64,000 nucleotides of DNA from Burkholderia sp. Bp8992 (GTDB taxonomy: Bacteria; Pseudomonadota; Gammaproteobacteria; Burkholderiales; Burkholderiaceae). The notes beneath the pieces were generated by a model that did no database searches, was not told the origin of the DNA, and saw only the letters and a list, made by a program, of their open reading frames with translations. The position numbers were made by a program, and so were the translations under genes. Within the stretch, counting starts at the first letter, position 1. Every line of letters begins with the position of its first letter. Below are positions 47,956 through 59,548 of this stretch, piece after piece. The stretch spans positions 62,001 through 126,000 of the forward strand of contig NZ_QTQI01000021.1 in NCBI RefSeq assembly GCF_003853705.1. The letters are read 5' to 3'.

Positions 47956-48753
47956 ATGAAGATTGCGATTGCCGGCGCATCGGGCCGAATGGGCCGGATG
48001 CTGATCGAAGCCGTTCTCAACGAACCCGACGCGCAGCTCGTCGGCGCGCTCGACCGCGCCGATTCGCCGTTCCTCGGCCAGGACGCCGGTGCGTTCCTCG
48101 GCAAGGAAACCGGGATCAAGCTGACCGACGACCTCGACGCCGTGTTCGCGCAGGCCGACTATCTGATCGACTTCACGCGCCCGGAAGGCACGATGGCCCA
48201 CATCGCGGCCGCGCTGCGCCACGACGTGAAGCTCGTGATCGGCACGACCGGCTTCACCGCCGAGCAGAAGGCCGAGCTGCAGGCTGCTGCGGGCAAGATC
48301 GGCATCGTGTTCGCGGCGAACATGAGCGTCGGCGTGAACGTCACGCTGAAGCTGCTCGAATTCGCGGCGCAGCATTTCTCGCACGGCTACGACATCGAAA
48401 TCATCGAGGCGCACCACCGCCACAAGGTCGATGCGCCGTCGGGCACCGCGCTGATGATGGGCGAAGCCGTCGCCGGCGCGCTCGGCCGCTCGCTCGACGA
48501 GTGCGCGGTCTACGGCCGTCACGGCGTGACGGGCGAGCGCGATCCGTCGTCGATCGGCTTCGCGGCCGTGCGCGGCGGCGACATCGTCGGCGACCACACC
48601 GTGCTGTTCGCCGGCGTCGGCGAGCGCATCGAGATCACGCACAAGTCGTCCAGCCGCGTGTCGTACGCGCAGGGCGCGCTGCGCGCGGTCCGCTTCCTGT
48701 CGGCGCGCGGCGCCGGCCTGTTCGACATGCAGGACGTGCTCGGCCTGCGCTGA
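47956..48753 (+). CDS. dapB: 4-hydroxy-tetrahydrodipicolinate reductase
   Basis: DapB reduces HTPA to tetrahydrodipicolinate in lysine and meso-diaminopimelate synthesis. The 265-residue protein has the NAD(P)-binding start [19 protein letters not shown], the GTTGFTAEQ motif, and the catalytic [25 protein letters not shown]. It follows bamE and is followed by exbB after 17 bases, so bamE, dapB, exbB, exbD and leuS probably form one transcription unit. Confidence 0.97.
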   Translation: MKIAIAGASGRMGRMLIEAVLNEPDAQLVGALDRADSPFLGQDAGAFLGKETGIKLTDDLDAVFAQADYLIDFTRPEGTMAHIAAALRHDVKLVIGTTGFTAEQKAELQAAAGKIGIVFAANMSVGVNVTLKLLEFAAQHFSHGYDIEIIEAHHRHKVDAPSGTALMMGEAVAGALGRSLDECAVYGRHGVTGERDPSSIGFAAVRGGDIVGDHTVLFAGVGERIEITHKSSSRVSYAQGALRAVRFLSARGAGLFDMQDVLGLR

Positions 48754-48770
48754 CCCACGGGGAAACTCCG

Positions 48771-49439
48771 ATGGCGATACCCACCGGCGTTGTCCACTAC
48801 CTCGAAAGCGGCGATGCGATCACGCATGCGGTCGCCTATGTCCTGCTGGCGATGTCCGTCGCCAGCTGGTGCTTCCTTTTCATGAAAGCCTGGCTCCTGG
48901 TCCGCGCGAAGCGGCAGGGGCCGCGTGCGCTCGCCGCGTTCTGGCGCGCGCCGTCGCTCGACGCGGGCATCGCCGCGCTCGCCGGCGCCGATCGCGAGCG
49001 CGTGTTCGTGCCGCTCGCCGAAGCCGCGCGCGACGCCGCCGGCGACCACGACCCGGCCGCGCTGGCCGCGCGCGTCGAGCGCGGCGAACGCGTGCTGCGT
49101 GCGCTGCGCCACGCGATGCTGCGCTCGCAGCGGCGTCTCGAATTCGGCCAGGTGCTGCTCGCGTCGATCGGTAGCACCGCGCCGTTCGTCGGGCTGCTCG
49201 GCACCGTGTGGGGCATCTATCACGCGCTCGGCAGCATCGCCGCGAGCGGGCAGGCGCAGATCGAGAACGTCGCGGGGCCGGTCGGCGAGGCGCTGATCAT
49301 GACCGCGTTCGGGCTCGTCGTCGCGATTCCGGCGGTGCTGGCCTACAACATCCTCGGGCGGCTCGTCCGGCAGCTCGCCGAGGAACTCGACGGTTTCGCG
49401 CGCGACCTGCACGTGTTCGTGTGCGCGGAAGGCGCCTGA
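48771..49439 (+). CDS. exbB: MotA/TolQ/ExbB proton-channel family protein
   Basis: A 222-residue inner-membrane protein of the ExbB/TolQ family. Hydrophobic segments are around residues 19-38, 127-150 and 172-193; the family motif is GSTAPFVGLLGTVWGIYHALGSIAASGQAQIENVAGPVGEALIMTAFGLVVAIPAVLAYN. It works with the ExbD-like protein encoded next to form a proton-driven energiser. No TonB gene is adjacent, so its client is not shown by the context. The start has GGGGAAACTCCG upstream. Confidence 0.9.
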   Translation: MAIPTGVVHYLESGDAITHAVAYVLLAMSVASWCFLFMKAWLLVRAKRQGPRALAAFWRAPSLDAGIAALAGADRERVFVPLAEAARDAAGDHDPAALAARVERGERVLRALRHAMLRSQRRLEFGQVLLASIGSTAPFVGLLGTVWGIYHALGSIAASGQAQIENVAGPVGEALIMTAFGLVVAIPAVLAYNILGRLVRQLAEELDGFARDLHVFVCAEGA

Positions 49440-49463
49440 CTCAAGGCCCCGGGAGGAGCGACC

Positions 49464-52698
<3,235 letters not shown>

Positions 52699-52736
52699 CG
52701 GCCGCCGGCCATCGGACGTACCCAGAAGGAGCGAAG

Positions 52737-53288
52737 GTGATCCGCAGATCGTTTTTGATGCTCGTCGGCAGCGCGGTCGCACTGTCGGCATGCGGCTTCC
52801 AGTTGCGCGGCCAGCAGGACTACGCGTTCAAGCACCTGCTGGTGGCCGGCGCGCCGGCGCCCGTCGAGGCGCGCCTCGTGCGCCTCATCGAGGCCGGCAG
52901 CGACACGAAGATCGTCAAGTCGGCGGACGACGCCGACGCCGTGCTGCGCATGTGGGAGTCGCGTGGCCAGAACACGCTGACGCTCAACAAGTACGGCTCG
53001 GCGCAGGAATACGCACTGTTCTATACGCTGAACTACACGCTGACGAGCAAGGACGGCACCGTGCTGATCCCGCCGAGCGCGATCGCGCTGAACCGCGCGA
53101 TGACGTACAGCGACCAGTACACGAACGCGAAGGCGCAGGAAGCCGACATCCTGTACGGCGACATGCAGAACGATGCGGTCGACCAGCTGATGCGGCGTCT
53201 CGCGATCGTCCACTCGCTGACGCCGGCGCCGGAGGACGTGGTGCCGGGCGTGGCGCCGCGCGCGCCGCTGCCGCCGCCGCCGCTCTGA
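52737..53288 (+). CDS. lptE: LPS-assembly lipoprotein LptE
   Basis: LptE partners LptD in placing lipopolysaccharide on the cell surface. From a GTG start (with AGAAGGAGCGAAG upstream) the protein is 183 residues; the signal peptide ends in LSAC, followed directly by the family motif GFQLRGQQDYAFKHLLVAG. The body includes NALTLNKYGSAQEYALFYTLNYTLTSKDG-like sequence NTLTLNKYGSAQEYALFYTL. A Pro-rich C-terminus (PRAPLPPPPL) is unusual but harmless. The gene lies between leuS and holA, as in most proteobacteria. Confidence 0.95.
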   Translation: MIRRSFLMLVGSAVALSACGFQLRGQQDYAFKHLLVAGAPAPVEARLVRLIEAGSDTKIVKSADDADAVLRMWESRGQNTLTLNKYGSAQEYALFYTLNYTLTSKDGTVLIPPSAIALNRAMTYSDQYTNAKAQEADILYGDMQNDAVDQLMRRLAIVHSLTPAPEDVVPGVAPRAPLPPPPL

Positions 53289-53306
53289 TCGACGGCGCAC
53301 GTAGCG

Positions 53307-54401
53307 ATGCAATTGCGACTTGATGCGCTGGAGCCGCACCTCGCGAAGGGGTTGGCCGGGCTCTATACCGTCTTCGGCGACGAGCCGCTGCTCGCGCAGG
53401 AAGCGTGCGACCGCATTCGTGCGGCCGCGCGCGCGGCCGGCTTCACCGAGCGTTCGGTGCATACGGTCGAGCGCGGCTTCGACTGGAGCGTGCTGCTCGG
53501 CGCGACCCAGGCGATGTCGCTGTTCGGCGAGCGTCAGCTGATCGAGCTGCGCATTCCGTCGGGCAAGCCCGGCAAGGAGGGCGCCGATGCGCTGAAGACG
53601 CTCGCGGCCACGCCCAATCCCGACGCGCTGATGCTCGTCACGTTGCCGCGTCTCGATGCGGCCACGCAGAAATCCGCGTGGTTTACCGCGCTGCAGAACG
53701 GCGGCGTCGCGCTGAAGATCGATCCGGTCGACCGCGCGCAACTGCCGAACTGGATCGGCCAGCGTCTCGCGATGCAGGGCCAGCGTGCCGCACCCGGCGA
53801 CGACGGGCGGCGTGCGCTGCAGTTCATCGCCGAGCGCGTCGAGGGCAACCTGCTCGCCGCGCACCAGGAAATCCAGAAGCTCGGGCTGCTGTATCCGCAA
53901 GGCGCGCTGTCGTTCGAGCAGGTGCACGACGCGGTGCTGAACGTCGCGCGCTACGACGTCTTCAAGCTGAACGAAGCGATGCTCGCCGGCGACGCCGCGC
54001 GGCTCGCGCGGATGATCGACGGGCTGAAGGGCGAGGGCGAGGCGATCGTGCTCGTGATGTGGGCCGTCGTCGAGGAATTGCGCACGTTGCTGCGGATCAA
54101 GCGCGGCGCGACGGCCGGCAAGCCGCTGGCGACGCTGCTGCGCGAGAACCGCGTGTGGGGGCCGCGCGAGCGGCTGATCGGCCCCGCGCTGAACCGCGTG
54201 TCGGAAGGCGTGCTCGAGAAGGCGCTCGCGTTCGCCGCGAAGCTCGACCGGCAGGTCAAGGGGCTCACGGCCGTCGCGCCGGGCCGCCGCACGCAGGACG
54301 AACCACCGCCCGATCCGTGGGACGGGCTGTTCCAGCTCGCGATGACGGTCGCGGGCGCGCGCGGCGAGCGACCGCCGACCGCGGGTCGTGTGCGACGCTA
54401 A
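53307..54401 (+). CDS. holA: DNA polymerase III delta subunit
   Basis: The delta subunit of the clamp loader opens the sliding clamp. The 364-residue protein opens [29 protein letters not shown] and shows [48 protein letters not shown] and the [23 protein letters not shown] segment of the delta family. It starts 18 bases after lptE and a promoter-like TACAAT lies in the 167-base gap before proA. The leuS-lptE-holA order supports the call. Confidence 0.95.
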   Translation: MQLRLDALEPHLAKGLAGLYTVFGDEPLLAQEACDRIRAAARAAGFTERSVHTVERGFDWSVLLGATQAMSLFGERQLIELRIPSGKPGKEGADALKTLAATPNPDALMLVTLPRLDAATQKSAWFTALQNGGVALKIDPVDRAQLPNWIGQRLAMQGQRAAPGDDGRRALQFIAERVEGNLLAAHQEIQKLGLLYPQGALSFEQVHDAVLNVARYDVFKLNEAMLAGDAARLARMIDGLKGEGEAIVLVMWAVVEELRTLLRIKRGATAGKPLATLLRENRVWGPRERLIGPALNRVSEGVLEKALAFAAKLDRQVKGLTAVAPGRRTQDEPPPDPWDGLFQLAMTVAGARGERPPTAGRVRR

Positions 54402-54568
54402 GTCCCGTCAGGGCCTCCAGCGCGCGCTGCGCAACCCGCTTACAATGTTTTGATTGCTGGCGCGGCCTCCCGGCCGCTGCTTCGCCGGATGGCCGTCCCG
54501 CCGATGGCCATGCCACGCTTCCCCACGAATTCATGCCGCCCCGCGCGGCTCGCTTCTCGAGTCACACG

Positions 54569-55840
54569 ATGGATATCGATCAGTACATGACCGACCTGGG
54601 CCGTCGCGCCCGGCACGCTTCCCGCGCGATGGCGCGCGCCAGCACGGCCGCGAAGAACGCGGCGCTCGACGCGGTGGCCCGCGCGATCGAACGCGACGCG
54701 CAGGTGCTGAAGGACGCAAACGCGCGTGACGTCGCCCGCGCCCGTGAAAAGGGGCTCGATGCAGCGTTCGTCGACCGCCTGACGCTGTCGGACAAGGCGC
54801 TGAAGACGATGGTCGAAGGGCTGCGCCAGGTCGCGTCGCTGGCCGATCCGATCGGCGAGATCGGCAACCTCAAGTACCGCCCGAGCGGGATCCAGGTCGG
54901 CCAGATGCGCGTGCCGCTCGGCGTGATCGGCATCATCTACGAATCGCGCCCGAACGTGACGATCGACGCGGCCGCGCTGTGCCTGAAGTCGGGCAACGCG
55001 ACGATCCTGCGCGGCGGCTCCGAAGCGCTCGAATCGAATGCGGCGCTCGCGAAGCTGATCGGCGAAGGGCTCGAGGCGGCCGGGCTGCCGCAGGACGCGG
55101 TGCAGGTCGTCGCGACGGCCGATCGCGCGGCGGTCGGCAAGCTGATCACGATGACCGAATACGTCGACGTGATCGTGCCGCGCGGCGGCAAGAGCCTGAT
55201 CGAGCGCCTGATCAACGAGGCACGCGTGCCGATGATCAAGCACCTCGACGGCATCTGCCACGTGTACGTCGACGATCGCGCCGATCTCGCCAAGGCGCTG
55301 ACCGTCTGCGACAACGCGAAGACGCATCGCTACGGCACCTGCAACACGATGGAGACGCTGCTCGTGTCGAGCGGCATCGCGGCCGCGCTGCTGCCGCCGC
55401 TCGGCAAGCTGTATCGCGACAAGCAGGTCGAGCTGCGCGTCGACGCGGCTGCGCGCGCGGTGCTCGCCGATGCGGGCGTCGGCCCGCTCGTCGACGCGAC
55501 CGAGGAAGACTGGCACACCGAATATCTCGCGCCGGTGCTCGCGATCAAGGTCGTCGACGGCCTCGACGTCGCGATCGAGCACATCAACCATTACGGCTCG
55601 CATCACACCGATGCGATCGTCACCGAGGATCACGACCGCGCGATGCGTTTCCTGCGCGAAGTCGATTCGGCGAGCGTGATGGTCAACGCGTCGACGCGCT
55701 TCGCGGACGGCTTCGAATTCGGCCTCGGCGCGGAAATCGGCATCTCGAACGACAAGCTGCACGCACGCGGCCCCGTCGGCCTGGAAGGGCTGACGTCGCT
55801 GAAGTATGTCGTGCTCGGGCACGGCGAAGGCCGTCAATAA
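54569..55840 (+). CDS. proA: Gamma-glutamyl phosphate reductase
   Basis: ProA reduces gamma-glutamyl phosphate to glutamate semialdehyde in proline synthesis, 423 residues. Motifs are [37 protein letters not shown] (substrate/NADP site), [15 protein letters not shown] with the catalytic Cys, and [25 protein letters not shown]. The ATG at 54569 was chosen because the family begins MDIDQYM. It is the last gene of the high-G+C block before the low-G+C insertion. TACAAT near 54442 is a possible -10. Confidence 0.97.
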   Translation: MDIDQYMTDLGRRARHASRAMARASTAAKNAALDAVARAIERDAQVLKDANARDVARAREKGLDAAFVDRLTLSDKALKTMVEGLRQVASLADPIGEIGNLKYRPSGIQVGQMRVPLGVIGIIYESRPNVTIDAAALCLKSGNATILRGGSEALESNAALAKLIGEGLEAAGLPQDAVQVVATADRAAVGKLITMTEYVDVIVPRGGKSLIERLINEARVPMIKHLDGICHVYVDDRADLAKALTVCDNAKTHRYGTCNTMETLLVSSGIAAALLPPLGKLYRDKQVELRVDAAARAVLADAGVGPLVDATEEDWHTEYLAPVLAIKVVDGLDVAIEHINHYGSHHTDAIVTEDHDRAMRFLREVDSASVMVNASTRFADGFEFGLGAEIGISNDKLHARGPVGLEGLTSLKYVVLGHGEGRQ

Positions 55841-55861
55841 AGCACTTTCTAAGGATCTGGG

Positions 55862-57259
55862 ATGCTTACTAAGTTGCGAGTCAAAGGATTTAAGAGCCTC
55901 AACGATATAACCGTTAACTTTGGTCCGTTCACTTGCGTTGCAGGGGTCAACGGGGCTGGGAAATCCAATCTTTTTGATGCGATAGTTTTTCTGCGTGATT
56001 TGGCTGATATGCCAATAATAGCCGCGGCGAATCGTGTTAGAGATAGGGATGGAAAGCGCTTTGGGTCGGTAGGCTCAATTTTTACGCGCTACAAGGATGG
56101 TAGTGCGAGCCAAATGGAGTTGGAGGCGGAATTTTTAGTTCCAAATGCTGTGGTTGACGATTTCGGACGCCATGGGGCACCTCGCGTAACGCACCTGCGA
56201 TATCGGATCGTTCTCGGGTACGTGCTGGATGAGACATCGGGAAGCGAGCGTATTTTTTTGCTCGATGAATCGCTTAAATATATTCCGAAGCGTGATTTCA
56301 GACGCGGTCTTTTCCCTCACTCGGATGCGTTCTGGGATACGGTTAAGGGGGGAACTAAGACGTCGGATTTCATATCGACGGACAGAGATGGTGAAGATGA
56401 ACGTGTAATTGTAAACATTCACCAGGATTCCGGTAGTGGACGCCCGGAGCGGATTCCAGCTTTTGGTATGGAAAGAACGGCGTTGAGTGGAATTAATACG
56501 ATTGATCGGCCAACCGCGTTGGCGGCTCGACGCGAAATGCGTTCGTGGGCACTTTTGCAACTTGAGCCGTCAGCTTTGCGTCGACCCGACGATTTCTCAA
56601 CGCCGTCAGATATTCACGTCGCCCCGTCCGGCGCCCACATGCCGGCTACGCTTAAATCGCTGGATAAGGACGCAGAGGTCGCTAATCGACTTTCCGAACT
56701 GCTTCCAGACGTGGCAGAACTTTCCGTTGAGGTGGATGATAAGCGGGAATTGAAAACTCTCTATCTCACCAATAGAGACGGAATTCAGTACCCCGCGAAA
56801 GCGTTGTCGGATGGTACGCTCAGATTTTTGGCGCTAGCAATTATTCATGCGGATCCACGGGCGGGTGGTTTGATATGTCTGGAAGAACCGGAAAACGGAA
56901 TTCATCCGTCGAGAGTGAGGGCGATGACGAGTTTGCTTAGAGATATGGCGGTTGATCCAAATAGTGCGATAGGTGAATATAATCCGCTTCGGCAGGTGAT
57001 TATTAATACTCACTCTCCTTTGGTTGTTCAGGAGTTGTTGGCGGATGATCTTGTTGTTTGCCAACAGTATAGGTATAAGGGGGCTACTTTTAGCACGTTT
57101 GGATTTTTGGCAAAAACTTGGCGTGCTGATATGTCGAGTGAGAAACCAACATCATTAAGCACTTTGTTGGCGTATCTCAATGCGGATGAGGCCGGAGTAG
57201 AGCGAGGATCGGCAACGGTTGGGACGCTGTTGCGGGAGCAGTTGGAACTCTTTCATTGA
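55862..57259 (+). CDS. AAA/ABC-type ATPase of a two-gene low-G+C module
   Basis: A 465-residue SMC/RecF-like ATPase (AAA_21-type). Residues 1-27 form the ABC beta-sheet start (LTKLRVKGFKSLNDITV), Walker A is GVNGAGKS at 28-35, the ABC signature-like LSDGTLRF is at 315-322, Walker B is LICLEEPENGIHP at 337-349, and the switch histidine lies in NTHSP (382-386). The central 90-260 region is a specific insertion. Such ATPases with a TOPRIM/DUF4276-like partner often belong to anti-phage systems of the OLD/AbiL-like kind; here that is inference. Its codons and base composition are strikingly A/T-richer than proA and hemJ, so transfer is likely. It starts 21 bases after proA, with AAGGATCTGGG upstream. 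Confidence 0.92.
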   Translation: MLTKLRVKGFKSLNDITVNFGPFTCVAGVNGAGKSNLFDAIVFLRDLADMPIIAAANRVRDRDGKRFGSVGSIFTRYKDGSASQMELEAEFLVPNAVVDDFGRHGAPRVTHLRYRIVLGYVLDETSGSERIFLLDESLKYIPKRDFRRGLFPHSDAFWDTVKGGTKTSDFISTDRDGEDERVIVNIHQDSGSGRPERIPAFGMERTALSGINTIDRPTALAARREMRSWALLQLEPSALRRPDDFSTPSDIHVAPSGAHMPATLKSLDKDAEVANRLSELLPDVAELSVEVDDKRELKTLYLTNRDGIQYPAKALSDGTLRFLALAIIHADPRAGGLICLEEPENGIHPSRVRAMTSLLRDMAVDPNSAIGEYNPLRQVIINTHSPLVVQELLADDLVVCQQYRYKGATFSTFGFLAKTWRADMSSEKPTSLSTLLAYLNADEAGVERGSATVGTLLREQLELFH

Positions 57260-57270
57260 TCGAGGGGATC

Positions 57271-57885
57271 GTGCAATTTGTTCGTTACACGCTCCTCGCA
57301 GACGGGAGCTCTGATTCGGCACTACTGCCAATTATCCAATGGGTAATTGAGCAAAATTTTCCCAGTCTTGCGACGATGCCAGAATTTGCGCGAAATGGAA
57401 TTCCGGCTCCTTCCGAGGGGCTCCGGAGGCGAGTTGATGCAGCATTAGGGCTCTATGCCTGTGACGTTCTCTTCGTGCATCGAGATGCTGAACGAGATGA
57501 TCCTGATGATCGACGAACGGAACTCACCGACGAGTTGGGCGATCTTGAGACAGCGTGGATACCCGTTATTCCTGTCCGTATGACGGAGGCTTGGTTACTG
57601 GGTGATGAGCCGGCGATTAGGAAGGCGGCAGAGAATCCAAATGGGAGAGTCCAACTCGCGATTCCTCCTCGAGCCAAATGGGAAGCACTTCCAGACCCGA
57701 AGAGAGAGTTATTCCGGCTGCTTCATTTGGCAGCAGACCGGCCAGCGAGGCGCGCGATTAACGAAGGGCAATGTCGCAGCCGAGTTGCGGCCCTTACTGC
57801 CGATTTTTCGCATCTACGTGCGCTTCGGTCATTTCAAGTATTTGAGGCGGATGTTACTCGTGTATTCGGCGCATTTGAGGATTGA
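57271..57885 (+). CDS. TOPRIM/DUF4276-like partner protein of the low-G+C module
   Basis: A 204-residue protein from GTG 57271, with GAGGGG at 57262-57267; a TTG at 57256 overlapping the ATPase stop is a weaker alternative. YTLLADGSSDSALLPII opens the protein, resembling the VEGxTE/GxxD start of DUF4276-type TOPRIM folds; DVLFVHRDAERDD (residues 65-77) supplies an Asp pair, and RMTEAWLLGD (103-112) an expected acidic residue. These match the metal-binding TOPRIM pattern, so a nuclease or effector role is plausible. It lies 11 bases after the ATPase gene and 3 bases before hemJ, with low G+C like the ATPase, so both were probably acquired together. Confidence 0.88.
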   Translation: MQFVRYTLLADGSSDSALLPIIQWVIEQNFPSLATMPEFARNGIPAPSEGLRRRVDAALGLYACDVLFVHRDAERDDPDDRRTELTDELGDLETAWIPVIPVRMTEAWLLGDEPAIRKAAENPNGRVQLAIPPRAKWEALPDPKRELFRLLHLAADRPARRAINEGQCRSRVAALTADFSHLRALRSFQVFEADVTRVFGAFED

Positions 57886-57888
57886 ACA

Positions 57889-58311
57889 ATGGCAATGCTC
57901 TGGGTCAAGACGTTCCATATCGTTCTGATCGCCGCGTGGTTCGCGGGGCTCTTCTACCTGCCGCGCATCTACGTGAACCTGGCCATGGAGACCGATCCGG
58001 CCGCGGTACGGCGCCTGCTGCTGATGGCGCGCAAGCTGTTCCGCTTCATGACGATGATCGCGGTGCCGGCGCTCGCCTGCGGGCTGTGGCTCTGGCTCGT
58101 GATCGGCATCGGGCAGGGGCAGGGCTGGATCCATGCGAAGGTGACGGTCGTGCTGCTGCTCGTCATCTACCACGCGTACTGCGGGCACCTGCTGCGCGTG
58201 TTCGAGCGCGGCGAGAACCGCCGCACCGACAAGTGGTATCGCGTGTTCAACGAGCTGCCGGTGCTCGGCATGCTCGTGGCCGTCGCGCTGGTCGTGATCA
58301 AGCCGTTCTGA
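57889..58311 (+). CDS. hemJ: Protoporphyrinogen oxidase HemJ-like (UPF0093) membrane protein
   Basis: A 140-residue inner-membrane protein with four hydrophobic segments. LWVKTFHIVLIAAWFAGLFYLPRIYVNL contains the conserved His 10, and GWIHAKVTVVLLLVIYHAYCGHLL and NELPVLGMLVAVALVVIKPF follow the HemJ pattern (haem synthesis, protoporphyrinogen IX oxidation). Many genomes annotate it as a CopD-family protein. The ATG at 57889 has GAGG eight bases upstream. G+C returns to high values exactly here. In related genomes proA and hemJ would be adjacent, so the module upstream is an insertion (inference). Confidence 0.88.
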   Translation: MAMLWVKTFHIVLIAAWFAGLFYLPRIYVNLAMETDPAAVRRLLLMARKLFRFMTMIAVPALACGLWLWLVIGIGQGQGWIHAKVTVVLLLVIYHAYCGHLLRVFERGENRRTDKWYRVFNELPVLGMLVAVALVVIKPF

Positions 58312-58349
58312 ACGGCGCGGCCGGCGAATACGTCGCCGTCGAATCATGC

Positions 58350-58377
58350 ACAACGGCGCCCCTCGGGGCGCCGTTGT
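58350..58377. terminator. Bidirectional hairpin between hemJ and hexR
   Basis: ACAACGGCGCCC-CTCG-GGGCGCCGTTGT is a perfect 12-bp stem in the gap between convergent genes. Only short T stretches follow (TACGTTT on plus), so it is a probable but not classic terminator. Confidence 0.65.
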
Positions 58378-58405
58378 TACGTTTACGCGCGGCGTCCCGC
58401 GACGG

Positions 58406-59254
58406 CTATTCCTTCGTCGGATCGTCGATCCGGCGGCGCGTGATCGCTTCCTTCGCACGGCCGACCCGTTCCATCAGCGCGGGGCCGCGCGACAGCGCGA
58501 CGCCGACCGCGAGGATGTCGCCGATCGCGAGATGCGACATCCGCGACGTCATCGGCGAGAACACGTCCGTTTCCTCGGCAACGTTCGACGCAAGGCTCAC
58601 GGTTGCGAGCTTCGCGAGCGGCGAATGGCTCTGCGTGATCGCGACGACTTTCGCGCCGCATGCGAGCGCGGAGCGTGCGGCGTCGACGATGTCGCGCGTG
58701 CGGCCGGTGTTCGAGATCGCGACGACGACGTCGTGCGGCCCGAGCAGCGCCGACGACATCGAGAAGGTGTGCGGATCCGAGTACGCGACGCTCGGCACGC
58801 CGAGCCGGAAGAACTTGTGCTGGATGTCCTGCGCGGCGATGCCCGAGCCGCCGGCGCCGTAGAACTCGATCCGCGACGCGTTCGACAGCAGCGCGATCGC
58901 CTCGGCGACGCTGCCGGCAGACAGGCTGTTGCGCACTTCGATCAGTGCGCCGATCGTGCGGTCGAACACCTTGCCGATGATGCCGGGCGCCGGTTCGTCG
59001 GGCTCGACGTCGCGGTAGACCGACGACACGCCCGGCGCGACGCTCTGCGCGAGCCGGATCTTGAATTCGCGAAAGCCGCTGCAGCCGAGCGCCTGGCAGA
59101 AGCGTGCGATGGTCGGCTGGCTGACGCCCGCGCGCGTCGACAGCTCGGTCATCGCGAGGTCGAGCACCTCGCGCGGCGCGGCGAGGATGTAGTCGGCGAG
59201 CTTGCGCTCGGAGGGGCGCAGGTCGGCGCGGATCGCTTCAATGCGAGGCAGCAT
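58406..59254 (-). CDS. hexR: HexR-like RpiR-family transcriptional regulator
   Basis: A 282-residue regulator controlling Entner-Doudoroff genes. The N-terminal RpiR helix-turn-helix (RPSERKLADYILAAPREVLDLAMTELSTRAGVSQPTIARFCQALG) binds DNA, and the SIS domain (IEFYGAGGSGIAAQDIQHKFFRLG, VVAISNTGRTRDIVDAARSA) senses a phosphosugar, known to be KDPG in HexR of Pseudomonas. It is divergent from edd, with two HexR-like palindromes between, so it probably represses edd-eda and itself. Confidence 0.92.
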   Translation of the reverse strand: MLPRIEAIRADLRPSERKLADYILAAPREVLDLAMTELSTRAGVSQPTIARFCQALGCSGFREFKIRLAQSVAPGVSSVYRDVEPDEPAPGIIGKVFDRTIGALIEVRNSLSAGSVAEAIALLSNASRIEFYGAGGSGIAAQDIQHKFFRLGVPSVAYSDPHTFSMSSALLGPHDVVVAISNTGRTRDIVDAARSALACGAKVVAITQSHSPLAKLATVSLASNVAEETDVFSPMTSRMSHLAIGDILAVGVALSRGPALMERVGRAKEAITRRRIDDPTKE

Positions 59255-59305
59255 GGGACGGCATGTGGAAATCGGGTTCGGATGAGCGAGTGTATCGCAA
59301 TCGAA

Positions 59306-59322
59306 TTGTAGAAAATCTACAA
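59306..59322. promoter_or_regulatory. HexR operator-like palindrome TTGTAGA-AAA-TCTACAA
   Basis: Perfect 17-bp palindrome, 52 bases upstream of hexR. It matches the TTGT-N-ACAA-type HexR consensus known from Pseudomonas. Confidence 0.75.
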
Positions 59323-59448
59323 GAAAATACTAGCGCCATCGTCGCGCTTTCGATGTGGTTGCGACACGCGTAATTAGGGTTTTCACTAGTTAATGCCTTG
59401 CTGGTAGCGGGAATGAGGGTTGCGTGTCGTTCGATCCACATTGCGTGC

Positions 59449-59465
59449 TTGTAGTTTTTCTACTA
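59449..59465. promoter_or_regulatory. Second HexR operator-like site TTGTAG-TTTTT-CTACTA
   Basis: Near-palindrome (5 of 6 arm positions) 83-99 bases upstream of edd, sharing TGTAG/CTAC with the site at 59306. It likely controls edd-eda. Confidence 0.65.
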
Positions 59466-59548
59466 GACTGGCTTCGTTCGATCGACGAAGCTCGACCGTC
59501 CCCACGATTCCAACCGCCGGTGTCGGCCGGCATACAGGAGCGCCCAGC

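Noticed and set aside
55862-57885. Prophage or integrative element around the low-G+C genes
   Set aside because: No integrase, tRNA target, flanking direct repeats or phage genes are visible; only two genes differ in composition.
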